Assembly (NCBI GenBank): GCA_034432755.1 | Contig: DAOUBQ010000063.1 | Span: forward strand, 22,560-86,559 | Source: UBA5195 sp034432755 | Lineage (GTDB): Bacteria > Chloroflexota > Anaerolineae > Anaerolineales > Villigracilaceae | DNA length: 64,000 nucleotides | Direction of reading: 5' to 3' | Shown here: in pieces, positions 31,319 through 40,356 of the stretch | Layout: each line of letters starts with the position of its first letter | Position numbering within the stretch: position 1 is the first letter of the stretch | Notes under the pieces: model-generated | Seen by the model: only the letters and a program-made list of their open reading frames with translations | The model's database searches: none | What the model was told of the DNA's origin: nothing | Translations under genes and position numbers: made by a program

Positions 31319-32362
31319 CTACTTGACCATCGAATCGCCTGATTTGATAGCATTGATGAAATCGGCCAGTAATCCGTAGGCGGTGGTGTGTGGGCCGGGG
31401 TCGTTTTCGATGAGGGTCAGGTTGCCCAGCACATCGGTTTGAAATTCGATGATGGAGGTGGTGCCTTCCACGCTCGCAAAAGGCGAGGCGAGCGGCACGA
31501 GTTCGGGCGCGACTTTGCCCCGGACGGTGTCCCCGGCCTTCTCCGCCGTGCAGATGAGTTTGTAGCGTTTGCCTTCGGCTTTGGCGGCGGCAATCATGGC
31601 TGGGGTGACATCGCGGATGCCGGTGCGCTCAATCTCTTGCGGCTTGAGGGGGATGTCCATCAGCACGGTGGCGAGCGCGGCAACTTTGATGGCCGCGTCC
31701 CAGCCGTCCACGTCGCCAGAGGGGTCGGTCTCGGCGATGCCAATTTGCTGGGCGTATTGCACTGCGCCGTCGAAACTGTCGCCGTTTTCCATGCGGGTCA
31801 GAATGAGATTGGTCGTGGAGTTGAGAATCGCCCGAAAAGCTTTCAACTGCGCCCCGGGCAGCGCACCGCGAAAGAGCGAGAAAATCGGCGCGCCGTCCAT
31901 GACGGTGGACTCAAAGAAGAATTTCCGCCCCTGTTGGGCGGCCAGGGCCTTGAGTTCATGATAGGCGTGGACGACTGTGCCTTTGTTGGCGGTGGCGACG
32001 TGCATGCCCAACTCCAACGCGGCGCGGACGTGGTCAATGGCGGGCTGGCCGGTCTCGTAGTTGACCGGGGAATTCTCGAACAGCACGTCGGCTTCGGATT
32101 TGCGAATCATGTCGAGCGAGTCGCTCACCGACACTTTGCTGACCAACCCCAGGCTGCGCCCGGTGCGAAACAAGTCGAGCGCGCCTTCGAGGTCAATTCC
32201 GCTGGGGTTGACGGCGAATCCGTGCCGCCCGGTGGCGATGCCGGTAACGCTGAAGGTGATGTTGTAACAGTCTTTGAGTTCGGCGCGTTTGCGCAGCAAC
32301 AATTGTGCCAGAGCGCGGCCTACATTTCCAAAACCAAGCAGGGCGAGTTTGTAGTGGGTCAT
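31319..32362 (-). CDS. hom: Homoserine dehydrogenase
   Basis: A 347-residue NAD(P)-dependent homoserine dehydrogenase, which reduces aspartate semialdehyde to homoserine for Thr/Met synthesis. Rossmann motif GFGNVGRAL (10-18), HVATANKGTVV near 120-130, the catalytic-domain sequence ILNSTTNLILTRM, and GDVDGWDAAIKVAALA. The C-terminal ACT domain of longer versions is missing; this is the short form. The start ATG is at 32362. Neighbours on the same strand are the SCO1664/DUF3090 genes, without an obvious link. Confidence 0.9.
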   Translation of the reverse strand: MTHYKLALLGFGNVGRALAQLLLRKRAELKDCYNITFSVTGIATGRHGFAVNPSGIDLEGALDLFRTGRSLGLVSKVSVSDSLDMIRKSEADVLFENSPVNYETGQPAIDHVRAALELGMHVATANKGTVVHAYHELKALAAQQGRKFFFESTVMDGAPIFSLFRGALPGAQLKAFRAILNSTTNLILTRMENGDSFDGAVQYAQQIGIAETDPSGDVDGWDAAIKVAALATVLMDIPLKPQEIERTGIRDVTPAMIAAAKAEGKRYKLICTAEKAGDTVRGKVAPELVPLASPFASVEGTTSIIEFQTDVLGNLTLIENDPGPHTTAYGLLADFINAIKSGDSMVK

Positions 32363-32486
32363 GGGGAAGGTCTCCAGTTATCCAGTGTTCCGGTTCTCCG
32401 GTTTTTCATCATTCATTCTTCCGCATTCATCATTCACAAAGGCGGGTCTCAATATGCAAAGTACGCTACTCGACCCTCGGCTGTTT

Positions 32487-33215
32487 TTACAGCGGCGGGT
32501 AGGGGTAGGCGCGGCGGTAGGCCGGGGGCTGGGGAAATTTGCCAGCGGTGAGTAGTGTTTCGGCGCGAACATCGAGCGCGGCAATTTCCTCGGGGGAGAG
32601 ATAGGCCAGTAACGCGGTATGCAGGCTACAGTCTGGCCTGAGTTCGGCGCGGAGGTGTTCGAGCGCGGCCAGAAGCGCGGCCGGAATCGGTTCCCCGGCA
32701 AAGTCCCATATCACTGTCCGCAATTTGTCTTCCTCGTGGAAGCACAATCCGTGGTCAATGGCGTAGAGATGACGGGTGCCTTTTTGGATGATGACGTGGC
32801 TGCCTTTGCGGTCGGCGTTGTTGACGAGGTGGTCGAAGAGCGACACGGGGCGCAGGCGGTTTTTATCGGCCTCGCGGAAGTTGAAGTAGTGGTAATTGGG
32901 GTTGTATTCGATGTATTCCTGAAGGCTGCCGGGGCCATAGGGGCCATCCCGGCGCAGGATGGTGTAGGGAACGAGCGACCAGCCCAGGGTTTCGCTGACG
33001 AGGTAAGCCGCCACCTCGCGCCCGGCCAGGCTGTTTTCGGGGAAATCCCAAAGCGGGCGCTCGCCCTGGATGGGTTTGTATACGGCTTGCAGGGGTTCAT
33101 CCTGATGGAGGACATCCACCAGGAAGGTGTAGTTTGATCCAAGCATAAACTGGCCCTTCAGTTCAAGCGGGGCCTGGGCAAAGGCGGGTTTCAAGTCTTC
33201 GGGGAGGGGAGACAT
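32487..33215 (-). CDS. SCO1664-family protein (PI3/4-kinase-like fold)
   Basis: A 242-residue protein of the SCO1664 family: YKPIQGERPLWDFPENSLAGREVAAYLVSE (Lys and Glu as in kinase-like folds), then VSLFDHLVNNADRKGSHV and YAIDHGLCFHEEDKLRTVIWDF, which correspond to catalytic-loop D/N and metal-binding DHG of PI3/PI4-kinase-related proteins. The substrate is unknown. In Actinobacteria this family is often found beside DUF3090, as it is here 89 bases downstream of the DUF3090 gene, which argues for a conserved functional pair. Confidence 0.8.
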   Translation of the reverse strand: MSPLPEDLKPAFAQAPLELKGQFMLGSNYTFLVDVLHQDEPLQAVYKPIQGERPLWDFPENSLAGREVAAYLVSETLGWSLVPYTILRRDGPYGPGSLQEYIEYNPNYHYFNFREADKNRLRPVSLFDHLVNNADRKGSHVIIQKGTRHLYAIDHGLCFHEEDKLRTVIWDFAGEPIPAALLAALEHLRAELRPDCSLHTALLAYLSPEEIAALDVRAETLLTAGKFPQPPAYRRAYPYPPL

Positions 33216-33304
33216 GGGTTGGGCGATACAGATAAATTAGGGAAAAAGGAAACAGGGTCTTCGTCTACGTTTCTACCTGTCTACTTATTATATACTTGCA
33301 TCCA

Positions 33305-33832
33305 TCAATGCTTATGTCCATTTTTTTTGGGGCAAAAGTGCCCCTCTGGCTCCATGGGCTGCCCGCACTGCGGACAGATGGGACGCCCACGCTGAACAAC
33401 TTCAGCCCCCCAGCGCGCCAAGGCGCGAGCCTGCGAGCGGCTGCACCAGAAGCGGATGACAGCAGCTTCCTCGGGGTCGTCACCTTCGGCCAGGATTTCG
33501 CGGGTGACGATGACCAGCAGGTCGCGGTCTTTGTCATAGCCCAGCCCAATTTCACCAGCCCGAAAGACCGGCTCAACCGGTGGGTTGATGCGCATTTGCG
33601 CCTCATAAAAATCGGCGGAGGCTGCGGTCAGGTCGGGATTCTGGCGGGTGAGTTGCGCCAGGAATTGTTCGATGCCAATCGAAAGGGATTGCAGTTGGAT
33701 TTTTTCGATGATAACCGTCACGGTGCGTGCAGCCTGGAAGGCCTGGATATAAAAAACGCGCTGGCCGGGCAGGCCAATGGCGTCAGCAGTGATGTGGTCA
33801 CAGGGGTCAACATCAATTTCAAAACGAGGCAT
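33305..33832 (-). CDS. DUF3090 family protein with C-terminal zinc-ribbon-like end
   Basis: A 175-residue protein of DUF3090. It starts MPRFEIDVDPCDHITADAIGLPGQRVFYIQA, has the conserved FRAGEIGLGYDKDRDLLVIV and the middle RFWCSRSQARALARWG. The C-terminus carries CPQCGQPM and HFCPKKN, a partial zinc-ribbon. Function unknown. The ATG at 33832 was chosen; the longer frame starts upstream in unrelated sequence. It lies upstream of the SCO1664 gene on the same strand; the two probably form one transcript. Confidence 0.82.
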   Translation of the reverse strand: MPRFEIDVDPCDHITADAIGLPGQRVFYIQAFQAARTVTVIIEKIQLQSLSIGIEQFLAQLTRQNPDLTAASADFYEAQMRINPPVEPVFRAGEIGLGYDKDRDLLVIVTREILAEGDDPEEAAVIRFWCSRSQARALARWGAEVVQRGRPICPQCGQPMEPEGHFCPKKNGHKH

Positions 33833-33958
33833 AAAAGATGTCCTAACAATATTGTTGTGGAGGCGAGTATACCAGAAATTAAATTGTAAGTTCTGGTGGT
33901 TGTGCATTTGTGAAATCCCGTGCATAATCTCAATGTAAGGATTGGGCTGCATCGAACA

Positions 33959-36094
33959 ATGGCAAATTCTGTACAGAAGTCGTACTCTTTCTTCCTGGCG
34001 CATCTTTGTGAAAACCAGCGCCTGAAACTGCTGGGAGTGGGCACGCTGGCAATTGTTTTCCTGCTCGTGTATGGCTGCGCCTGGCCAGGACAGGTGGTCT
34101 GGCTTTCGTCCGCGGCGTTGGGGATGGTGTTGCCGTTTTCGTTTTTTTATCGCAGCCTCGAGCGTGCTGCCTGGTCAGTGGAAAAGCGCTACCAGCGGTT
34201 ATTACGAATCGCATTCGTGCAGGGCTGGCTTGATATCCTGCTCATCGCCTTGTTCATGCATCACACCGGCGGATATGCCAGCCCGCTCGTCTTGTTATAC
34301 TTGTTGCAGTTGGGGACAATTTCGGTCTTCTTTCCATCGCGGCAACTTGTCTTTTTGAACCTGTGGGCAATTGCACTATACACCGGCCTGATGCAGGCTT
34401 ACATTCAGAACTGGCTATCGCCATCCTACCTTCCCCGACAAGCCGGAAGTTTGCTGGGGCCAGAATTCGCACCGATAATTTGGGCAACGTGTTTTGTCGC
34501 CATGCTCACCAACTGGCTGATAATGGCCTCCCACGCGCGCCGGATTCAATTAAACTGGGTAGACGTTGATTCCCAAAATGACTACCTCAGCCAGTTGCAT
34601 GGGCTCACACGGCTGGGCCTGGAGCAAGGCGAACTGCCTGACCTGTACCAAATGCTGACTGCGGAAATCCGTAAAATTCTGAAGGCTGATGCCGTTTACG
34701 TCACCCGCTGGGATGAGGAAAGTGAGGAAGTTCATCCGGGTGCCGAATCGCATTGCACAAACCGTGCGCCGCTGCCCCGCCCTGCCCTCAAAAAACACGA
34801 CACCAGCCTGACTTTTTCGGTGCTGCGGGCCGGCAAACCATTGGTCGTGCGAGATGTTCACTATTCGCCTTACATTTCGCCCAAAGTTGTCCAGCGATTT
34901 TCTGAAACATCCTTCCTGGCCCTGCCACTCTATGGGGTGCCAGACCATCGCTTTCTCGGTGCCTTGCTCATTGGGTACATCGCAACACATGATTTCAGCG
35001 CTGCAGAAATAGAAAAAGCCCGGCAACTGGCCGATGTGGCCGCCCTGCTCATCTCACGAACGCGTCTGTTTCAAGAGACTCAATATCGCGCCACGCTGCT
35101 CGAACAGATGGCCGGGCAAATTACCACCCTGACAGCCGATTTACGCCACACCACCCTGCTGCCCTCCCTGGTCGAATCGGCGCGCGAGCTGCTCAACGCG
35201 CAACGCGCTGCCTTACACTTACCTGACCCGCAAAGCGGCAAAATGACGTGCGCCTATTCGGTCGGGCTGTCCAATGTCTACCTGGAAACAATGAGCGAAA
35301 AATTCGACACTTCGCCCGATGCCGAATCCTTTCACGAAAAAAAATTTGTCCTCATCCCCGATATTTTGCGCGACGAGCGCACCCACCCGCTGCGCAACGC
35401 CATCGCGCTGGAAGGATTTCGGGCTTATGCCGTGTTTGCGCTCGAATCGGCGCAGGGTAACCTGGGAACGCTTTCGCTCTACTGGGACGAGCCGCACGCC
35501 ATCTCCTCAACCGACGTGACGGTTGGGCAATTGTTCGCCCAGCGGGCCGGAGCCATGCTCCAAAGCGCCAATTTGTACGAGCAGATTGCCGAAGAATCCC
35601 TGACCGATGTGTTGACCGGCTTGCCCAACCGCCGCTATTTTAACCGCCGGCTGGCCGAGGAGTGTGAACGCTCCACACGTTACAATCGCTCTTTTGCCCT
35701 GTTGATGATTGACCTGGATGGTTTCAAAACTGTCAATGATAAATTCGGCCACGCCATTGGTGATAGCGTCATCCAACAAATTGCCACCACACTCAAGCGG
35801 GTTATCCGCTCTAGCGACATGGCGGCGCGCTTTGGGGGTGATGAGTTTGCCATCATCGTTCCCGAAGCCGATAAAGAGACCGCCATCCAAATGGCGGAAA
35901 AAATCAAACTGGTCCTGGCATCCACCAAACTACACCTTCCCAACGACACTCAGCGCTACCTTTCTGCCTGCATGGGAATCGCGGTCTGTCCCCTCGAAAG
36001 CGACACCCCCCAGACTCTATTTGAACTGGCCGACCAACGCATGTTTCGTGCCAAACGTCAACTGCCAGGAACAATTATCGCCAGCGAAACCTGA
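33959..36094 (+). CDS. Membrane diguanylate cyclase with two GAF domains
   Basis: A 711-residue protein. Six hydrophobic segments (about 20-190) are followed by a GAF domain (about 220-375), a second GAF (about 395-540) and a GGDEF domain (about 550-700). The signature RFGGDEFAII is intact, as is DLDGFKTVND, so it should make c-di-GMP. An RxxD inhibitory site (RSSD) lies five residues before GGDEF. No EAL domain is present. The ATG at 33959 is preferred over 33920; neither has a strong RBS. Pilus or adhesion control is possible but nothing adjacent proves it. Confidence 0.9.
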   Translation: MANSVQKSYSFFLAHLCENQRLKLLGVGTLAIVFLLVYGCAWPGQVVWLSSAALGMVLPFSFFYRSLERAAWSVEKRYQRLLRIAFVQGWLDILLIALFMHHTGGYASPLVLLYLLQLGTISVFFPSRQLVFLNLWAIALYTGLMQAYIQNWLSPSYLPRQAGSLLGPEFAPIIWATCFVAMLTNWLIMASHARRIQLNWVDVDSQNDYLSQLHGLTRLGLEQGELPDLYQMLTAEIRKILKADAVYVTRWDEESEEVHPGAESHCTNRAPLPRPALKKHDTSLTFSVLRAGKPLVVRDVHYSPYISPKVVQRFSETSFLALPLYGVPDHRFLGALLIGYIATHDFSAAEIEKARQLADVAALLISRTRLFQETQYRATLLEQMAGQITTLTADLRHTTLLPSLVESARELLNAQRAALHLPDPQSGKMTCAYSVGLSNVYLETMSEKFDTSPDAESFHEKKFVLIPDILRDERTHPLRNAIALEGFRAYAVFALESAQGNLGTLSLYWDEPHAISSTDVTVGQLFAQRAGAMLQSANLYEQIAEESLTDVLTGLPNRRYFNRRLAEECERSTRYNRSFALLMIDLDGFKTVNDKFGHAIGDSVIQQIATTLKRVIRSSDMAARFGGDEFAIIVPEADKETAIQMAEKIKLVLASTKLHLPNDTQRYLSACMGIAVCPLESDTPQTLFELADQRMFRAKRQLPGTIIASET

Positions 36095-36096
36095 CA

Positions 36097-36105
36097 TGCT
36101 ATAAT
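36097..36105 (+). promoter_or_regulatory. Extended -10 promoter of the acyl-CoA mutase gene
   Basis: TGCTATAAT is a perfect extended -10 element about 40 bases before the start codon, without a convincing -35. The same TGCTATAAT occurs before minC (63205-63197, minus strand). Confidence 0.65.
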
Positions 36106-36143
36106 CGAACCACAATCCTTCGCCAAAGGAAAAAGGAGAGAGC

Positions 36144-37823
36144 ATGTACGAGCGCAAAAAGCTTGCGGAATTACAGGATTCTCTACAAAAATGGGAGGAG
36201 ACCACGCTCAAAAAGGCTTCGGCTTCGCTGCCGGAACGCCGTGAGACCTTTCTGACCACATCTTCTGAGCCGATTAACCGGCTATACACCCCCCTCGACA
36301 TTGCCAATTTAGACTATCTCAAAGACCTCGGCCACCCCGGCGAATATCCCTACACGCGCGGCGTCCATGCTACGCTGCACCGCTCCAAACTGTGGACAAT
36401 GCGCATGTTTGCCGGGTTCGGCACCGCCGAAGAGACCAATGCCCGCTTCAAATACCTGCTCGAACAGGGTCAGACCGGTTTATCGGTTGCCTTCGACCTG
36501 GCCACCCTGATGGGCTACGACACCGACCAGCCCGAAGCATTGGGCGAATTTGGCAAATGCGGCGTGGCAATTTCCTCACTCAAAGATATGGAAATCCTGC
36601 TGCAGGACATCCCACTCGATAAAGTCTCGACCAGCATGACCATCAACTCCCCTGCCGCCATCATCTGGGCCATGTACATTGCCGCCGCCGAAAAGCAAGG
36701 CGTGCGCCCCAACCAGTTACGCGGCACGATTCAAAACGACATCCTGAAAGAGTTCATCGCCCAAAAGGAATACATCTTTCCACCTGAACCCTCAATGCGC
36801 CTGGTGGTAGATACGATGGAGTTCGGAGCGCAGAGCGTCCCGCAGTGGAATACCATCTCGATTAGCGGCTACCACATCCGCGAGGCCGGTTCCACCGCCG
36901 CGCAAGAATTGGCCTTCACCCTGGCAGACGGCATGGAATACGTCCGCTGGGGCATCGCGCGCGGCATGGACGTGGACGAATTCGCCCCGCGCCTGTCATT
37001 CTTTTTCAACGCCCACAACGACTTTTTTGAGGAAATTGCCAAATATCGCGCTGCACGCCGCATTTGGGCCAGAGAAATGCGCGAGACGTTTAAGGCCAAA
37101 AATCCGCGTTCGTGGCTACTGCGCTTCCACACCCAAACCGCCGGGGTTTCGCTTACCGCCCAACAGCCAGAAAACAACGTGGTGCGGGTTGCCATCCAGG
37201 CCCTGGCCGCCGTGCTGGGCGGAACACAATCGCTACACACCAACAGCCTGGATGAAGCCCTGGCCTTGCCCTCCGAACACGCTGTCACCATTGCCCTGCG
37301 CACACAGCAAATCATCGCCGAAGAATCGGGCGTAACAAACACGGTGGACCCGCTGGGCGGTTCGTTCTTCGTTGAATCCCAAACCGACCGCATTGAGGCC
37401 CAGGCTTACGACTACTTTCGGCGAATCGAAGCGCTCGGCGGCGTCCTCCCAGCCATCGAAAAAGGCTTCTTCCAGAGCGAGATTTCAGATGCCGCCTACC
37501 GCTACCAGCGTGAAATCGACGCCGGAGAGCGCAAAATCGTTGGCGTCAACGCCTATGCAGAGAAGAAACCGCTCACCATCCCCATCCTGGAGATGGACCC
37601 CCAGGGCTATCAGCGCCAAGTGGCCCGGCTGCAGGAAGTCCGCCAGACACGCGACACGGGACGAGTGGGCCAGGCCCTCGACCGCCTGCGCATTGCCTGC
37701 CTGGGAACAGAAAACACGATGCCTTACATTCTCGATGCCGTCCGCGCCTATGCCACCCTGGGGGAGATGATTGGCGTGATGAAAGAAGCCTTCGGCGTAT
37801 ACCAAGAACCGACCTGGATATAA
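36144..37823 (+). CDS. Acyl-CoA mutase large subunit, isobutyryl-CoA mutase-like
   Basis: A 559-residue B12-dependent mutase catalytic subunit (TIM barrel): GQTGLSVAFDLATLMGYD, RGTIQNDILKEF, PSMRLVVDTMEF, SISGYHIREAG, HTNSLDEALALPSEHA. It aligns without gaps to methylmalonyl-CoA mutase in the active-site region: the carboxylate-binding Tyr89 is Phe89 (TMRMFAGFG) and Arg207 is Gln207 (FIAQKEY). Phe/Gln is the pair found in isobutyryl-CoA mutase, so a carboxylate substrate is unlikely. The B12-binding domain is not fused and no small subunit is adjacent; it must come from elsewhere. Good RBS AAGGAGAG. Two bases separate it from the next gene. Confidence 0.88.
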   Translation: MYERKKLAELQDSLQKWEETTLKKASASLPERRETFLTTSSEPINRLYTPLDIANLDYLKDLGHPGEYPYTRGVHATLHRSKLWTMRMFAGFGTAEETNARFKYLLEQGQTGLSVAFDLATLMGYDTDQPEALGEFGKCGVAISSLKDMEILLQDIPLDKVSTSMTINSPAAIIWAMYIAAAEKQGVRPNQLRGTIQNDILKEFIAQKEYIFPPEPSMRLVVDTMEFGAQSVPQWNTISISGYHIREAGSTAAQELAFTLADGMEYVRWGIARGMDVDEFAPRLSFFFNAHNDFFEEIAKYRAARRIWAREMRETFKAKNPRSWLLRFHTQTAGVSLTAQQPENNVVRVAIQALAAVLGGTQSLHTNSLDEALALPSEHAVTIALRTQQIIAEESGVTNTVDPLGGSFFVESQTDRIEAQAYDYFRRIEALGGVLPAIEKGFFQSEISDAAYRYQREIDAGERKIVGVNAYAEKKPLTIPILEMDPQGYQRQVARLQEVRQTRDTGRVGQALDRLRIACLGTENTMPYILDAVRAYATLGEMIGVMKEAFGVYQEPTWI

Positions 37824-37825
37824 CC

Positions 37826-38881
37826 ATGAAATTCGATGCCGCTCTGCCCCCGGTTTCACTCTCCGAAGTCCCGGCCATCGCCCGCGCCGCCGAAGCAACC
37901 GGCTTCGACTGCCTGTGGACGACCGAGACCATGCACGACCCTTTTTTGCCTCACGCGCTGATTGCCGAACACTCCACGCGGCTGCAAATGGGGACAGGCA
38001 TTGCCGTTTCATTTGCGCGTTCGCCAACCACGCTTGCTTACACCGCCTGGGATTTGGCAGCCCAATCGGGCGGGCGATTCATCCTGGGTTTAGGCACCCA
38101 GGTTAAAGCGCACATCGAGCGCCGCTTTGGGATGCTCTGGCCCGATTCGGTCACGGGCAAACTGCGTGAGCAAATCCAGGTCATCCGCGCCCTGTGGCAA
38201 ACCTGGCAGGAGAACGCGCCGCTCAACTTTCGGGGCGAATACTACAAAATTACGCTCATGTCGCCGTTTTTCAACCCCGGGCCGCTCCCCAAAAATTCGA
38301 GTGAACTTCGTCCAATGGAGGGGGATGAAAAGGGGGTTCCCATCTACATCGCTGGGGTCAACACCGGCCTGGCAAAACTGGCCGGGGAATTGTGCGATGG
38401 TTTCCACGTCCATCCCTTCCACACCCCGCGCTACCTGGCCGAGGTCATGCTGCCCGCCATTGCCGAAGGCGCAGCCAAAACCGGGCGGACGCGCGCCGCT
38501 GTGACGATTTCGGCCTCCGTGTTTGCTGCCACAAATGATTTCGAGCGCGAATTTTGCCGCCAACAGGTTTCTTTTTATGCATCCACGCCCTCCTACCGCC
38601 CAGTGTTAGAACTGCACGGCTGGGGCGCTACCGGCGAAAAACTCTCGGCCCTGGCTGCGCGCGGCGAATGGGCCGAGATGCCGGGCCTGGTGAGTGACGC
38701 TATGCTCTCTGAGTTCATGACGGAGGCGAATTCCCCCGCATCTCTGGCCGCCGCGCTCAAAGAGCGCTACACCCCCCTTGCCGACCGCCTGACCCTTTAC
38801 CTTCCCTTCCGACCCGGTGAGAGAGATGCGTGGTGGCGGGAATTGATCGAGGCATTCCGGGGTGAGAACCTGCCCCTTTGA
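37826..38881 (+). CDS. F420-dependent luciferase-like (LLM class, TIGR03617-type) oxidoreductase
   Basis: A 351-residue TIM-barrel flavin/F420 oxidoreductase: FDAALPPVSLSEVPAIARAAEATGFDCLW at the start, MGTGIAVSFARSPTTLAYTAWDLAAQSGGRF, LGLGTQVKAHIERRFG, and VPIYIAGVNTGLAKLAGELCDGFHVHPFH. It matches the F420-type LLM subgroup usually annotated TIGR03617. The substrate is unknown. Its ATG is 2 bases after the mutase stop, so the two are translationally coupled and probably act in one pathway. Confidence 0.8.
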   Translation: MKFDAALPPVSLSEVPAIARAAEATGFDCLWTTETMHDPFLPHALIAEHSTRLQMGTGIAVSFARSPTTLAYTAWDLAAQSGGRFILGLGTQVKAHIERRFGMLWPDSVTGKLREQIQVIRALWQTWQENAPLNFRGEYYKITLMSPFFNPGPLPKNSSELRPMEGDEKGVPIYIAGVNTGLAKLAGELCDGFHVHPFHTPRYLAEVMLPAIAEGAAKTGRTRAAVTISASVFAATNDFEREFCRQQVSFYASTPSYRPVLELHGWGATGEKLSALAARGEWAEMPGLVSDAMLSEFMTEANSPASLAAALKERYTPLADRLTLYLPFRPGERDAWWRELIEAFRGENLPL

Positions 38882-38925
38882 AAAAAACCGCCCACTCTTC
38901 GCACAATCGCTCACGAAACAAAGAC

Positions 38926-38966
38926 AAATCCGCCGCATCGCTTTTTCGATGCGGCGGCTGAAATTT
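38926..38966. terminator. Bidirectional terminator between the LLM gene and the Vor operon
   Basis: CGCCGCATCG (38931-38940), loop CTTTTT, CGATGCGGCG (38947-38956), with outer pairing of ACAAAT with ATTTGT. It serves convergent genes. Confidence 0.8.
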
Positions 38967-38985
38967 GTCTTTTGCGTCTGTTCCC

Positions 38986-39543
38986 TTAAACCGCAACCAA
39001 CTGCTCCCTGGCTGCTGCGTAGCCTCGCCGCAAGGCCTGGAAGTTTTGTGACAAAAGGTGTTGGTGGCGAGAGGGCAAGTGCCCGCGCAAGGCTTCCTCA
39101 ACCGCTTCAATTGTGACCAATTCGGGCATGGCTGCCACCAGCGCGCCAACGGTGACCATGTTGGTCAGCTTCTTGTTGCCAATTTCCTCGGCAATTTCGT
39201 TGGCCGGGACCAGGATGACCTGAATGTCGGTGCGCTTCGGGCCACGGTCCACCATTGATTGGTTGACCACCAATACGCCGCCCGGCGGCATGAGTGGTTC
39301 GTATTTGTCGAAGGAGGGCAGGTTGAGCGCAATGGCAAAGGGCGGGCGCTGTACCAGGGGCGAACCAATTTCTTCATCGGCAATCACAACCGTGCAGTTG
39401 GCCGTGCCGCCGCGCATTTCGGGACCGTAGGAGGGAATCCAGGTCACTTCTTTGCCCAAATCCATCGCGGCATACGCTAAAACCTGACCGGCGAACAAGA
39501 CGCCCTGACCGCCAAACCCGGCGATGATAATCTCTTTTTGCAT
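38986..39543 (-). CDS. 2-oxoacid:ferredoxin oxidoreductase gamma subunit
   Basis: A 185-residue gamma subunit: KEIIIAGFGGQGVLFAGQVLAYAA (domain-start glycine loop), VTWIPSYGPEMRGGTANCTVVIAD and LVQRPPFAIALNLPS, the standard signatures. It is the last gene of a four-gene minus-strand operon (ferredoxin, alpha, beta, gamma), 12 bases after the beta gene. It forms the part of the complex that takes part in CoA-dependent oxidative decarboxylation of 2-oxoacids. Confidence 0.9.
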   Translation of the reverse strand: MQKEIIIAGFGGQGVLFAGQVLAYAAMDLGKEVTWIPSYGPEMRGGTANCTVVIADEEIGSPLVQRPPFAIALNLPSFDKYEPLMPPGGVLVVNQSMVDRGPKRTDIQVILVPANEIAEEIGNKKLTNMVTVGALVAAMPELVTIEAVEEALRGHLPSRHQHLLSQNFQALRRGYAAAREQLVAV

Positions 39544-39555
39544 AGGTTTCTCCGT

Positions 39556-40347
39556 CTAAAATCTCAAATCACCCACCGCCGATGACACTTTGAAGTCACC
39601 GAGGGGGAAGACCGGAACCATGTTCGTCTCAACCCACTTGAGCGCCTCAACCGGGGTGAGGCCCCAGTTGGTGGGGCAGGTGGAGAGCAGTTCGACCATA
39701 GAAAAGCCCAACCCACGCACCTGGGTCTCAAAGGCAGTGCGGATGGCTTTTTTGGCTTTGCGGATGTTGGCCGGGTCGTGCAGCGAGCGGCGCACCACAT
39801 AGCCCGCGCCATCCATTTTGGCAATCATCTCGGACATGCGCAGCGGGTAACCTTGCAATTCCACGTCACGGCCCAACGGCGAGGAGGATGTCTTCTGGCC
39901 GGGGAGTGTGGTAGGGGCCATCTGACCGCCGGTCATGCCGTAGATGGCGTTGTTGATGAAAATCACAGTAATGTTCTCGCCGCGCCCGGCAGCGTGCATG
40001 ATTTCGGCCATGCCAATCGAGGCCAGGTCGCCGTCGCCCTGGTAGGTGAACACCACCCGGTCGGGCAGCACGCGCTTGATGCCCGTTGCCATGGCCGGGG
40101 CGCGTCCGTGCGCCGCTTCGACAAAATCAACATCGAAGTAGTTATAGGCAAAGACCGAACATCCGACGGGGGCAACGCCAATGGTGCGCTCTTGTACGCC
40201 CATCTCGTCGAGTGTTTCGGCAATCAGGCGGTGTGCCACGCCGTGCGTACATCCTGGGCAGTAATGGGTTGAGAAATCGGTAAAGGAATGTGGGCGGCAA
40301 TAAACCTGGTTTTGGGGTTTTACAATTTCTACGTCAACAGTAGCCAT
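39556..40347 (-). CDS. vorA: 2-oxoacid:ferredoxin oxidoreductase beta (ThDP-binding) subunit
   Basis: A 263-residue beta subunit with the thiamine diphosphate site: FSTHYCPGCTHGVAHRLIAE at the N-terminus, YQGDGDLASIGMAEIMHAA (GDG..N motif region with FINNAIYGMTGGQMAPTT). It is the decarboxylating half-site. The Cys-Pro-Gly-Cys motif CPGC is typical. It is co-transcribed with the alpha subunit, 9 bases downstream. The 2-oxoisovalerate preference is inferred from the alpha subunit, not from this chain. Confidence 0.88.
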   Translation of the reverse strand: MATVDVEIVKPQNQVYCRPHSFTDFSTHYCPGCTHGVAHRLIAETLDEMGVQERTIGVAPVGCSVFAYNYFDVDFVEAAHGRAPAMATGIKRVLPDRVVFTYQGDGDLASIGMAEIMHAAGRGENITVIFINNAIYGMTGGQMAPTTLPGQKTSSSPLGRDVELQGYPLRMSEMIAKMDGAGYVVRRSLHDPANIRKAKKAIRTAFETQVRGLGFSMVELLSTCPTNWGLTPVEALKWVETNMVPVFPLGDFKVSSAVGDLRF

Positions 40348-40356
40348 GCTTCACCT

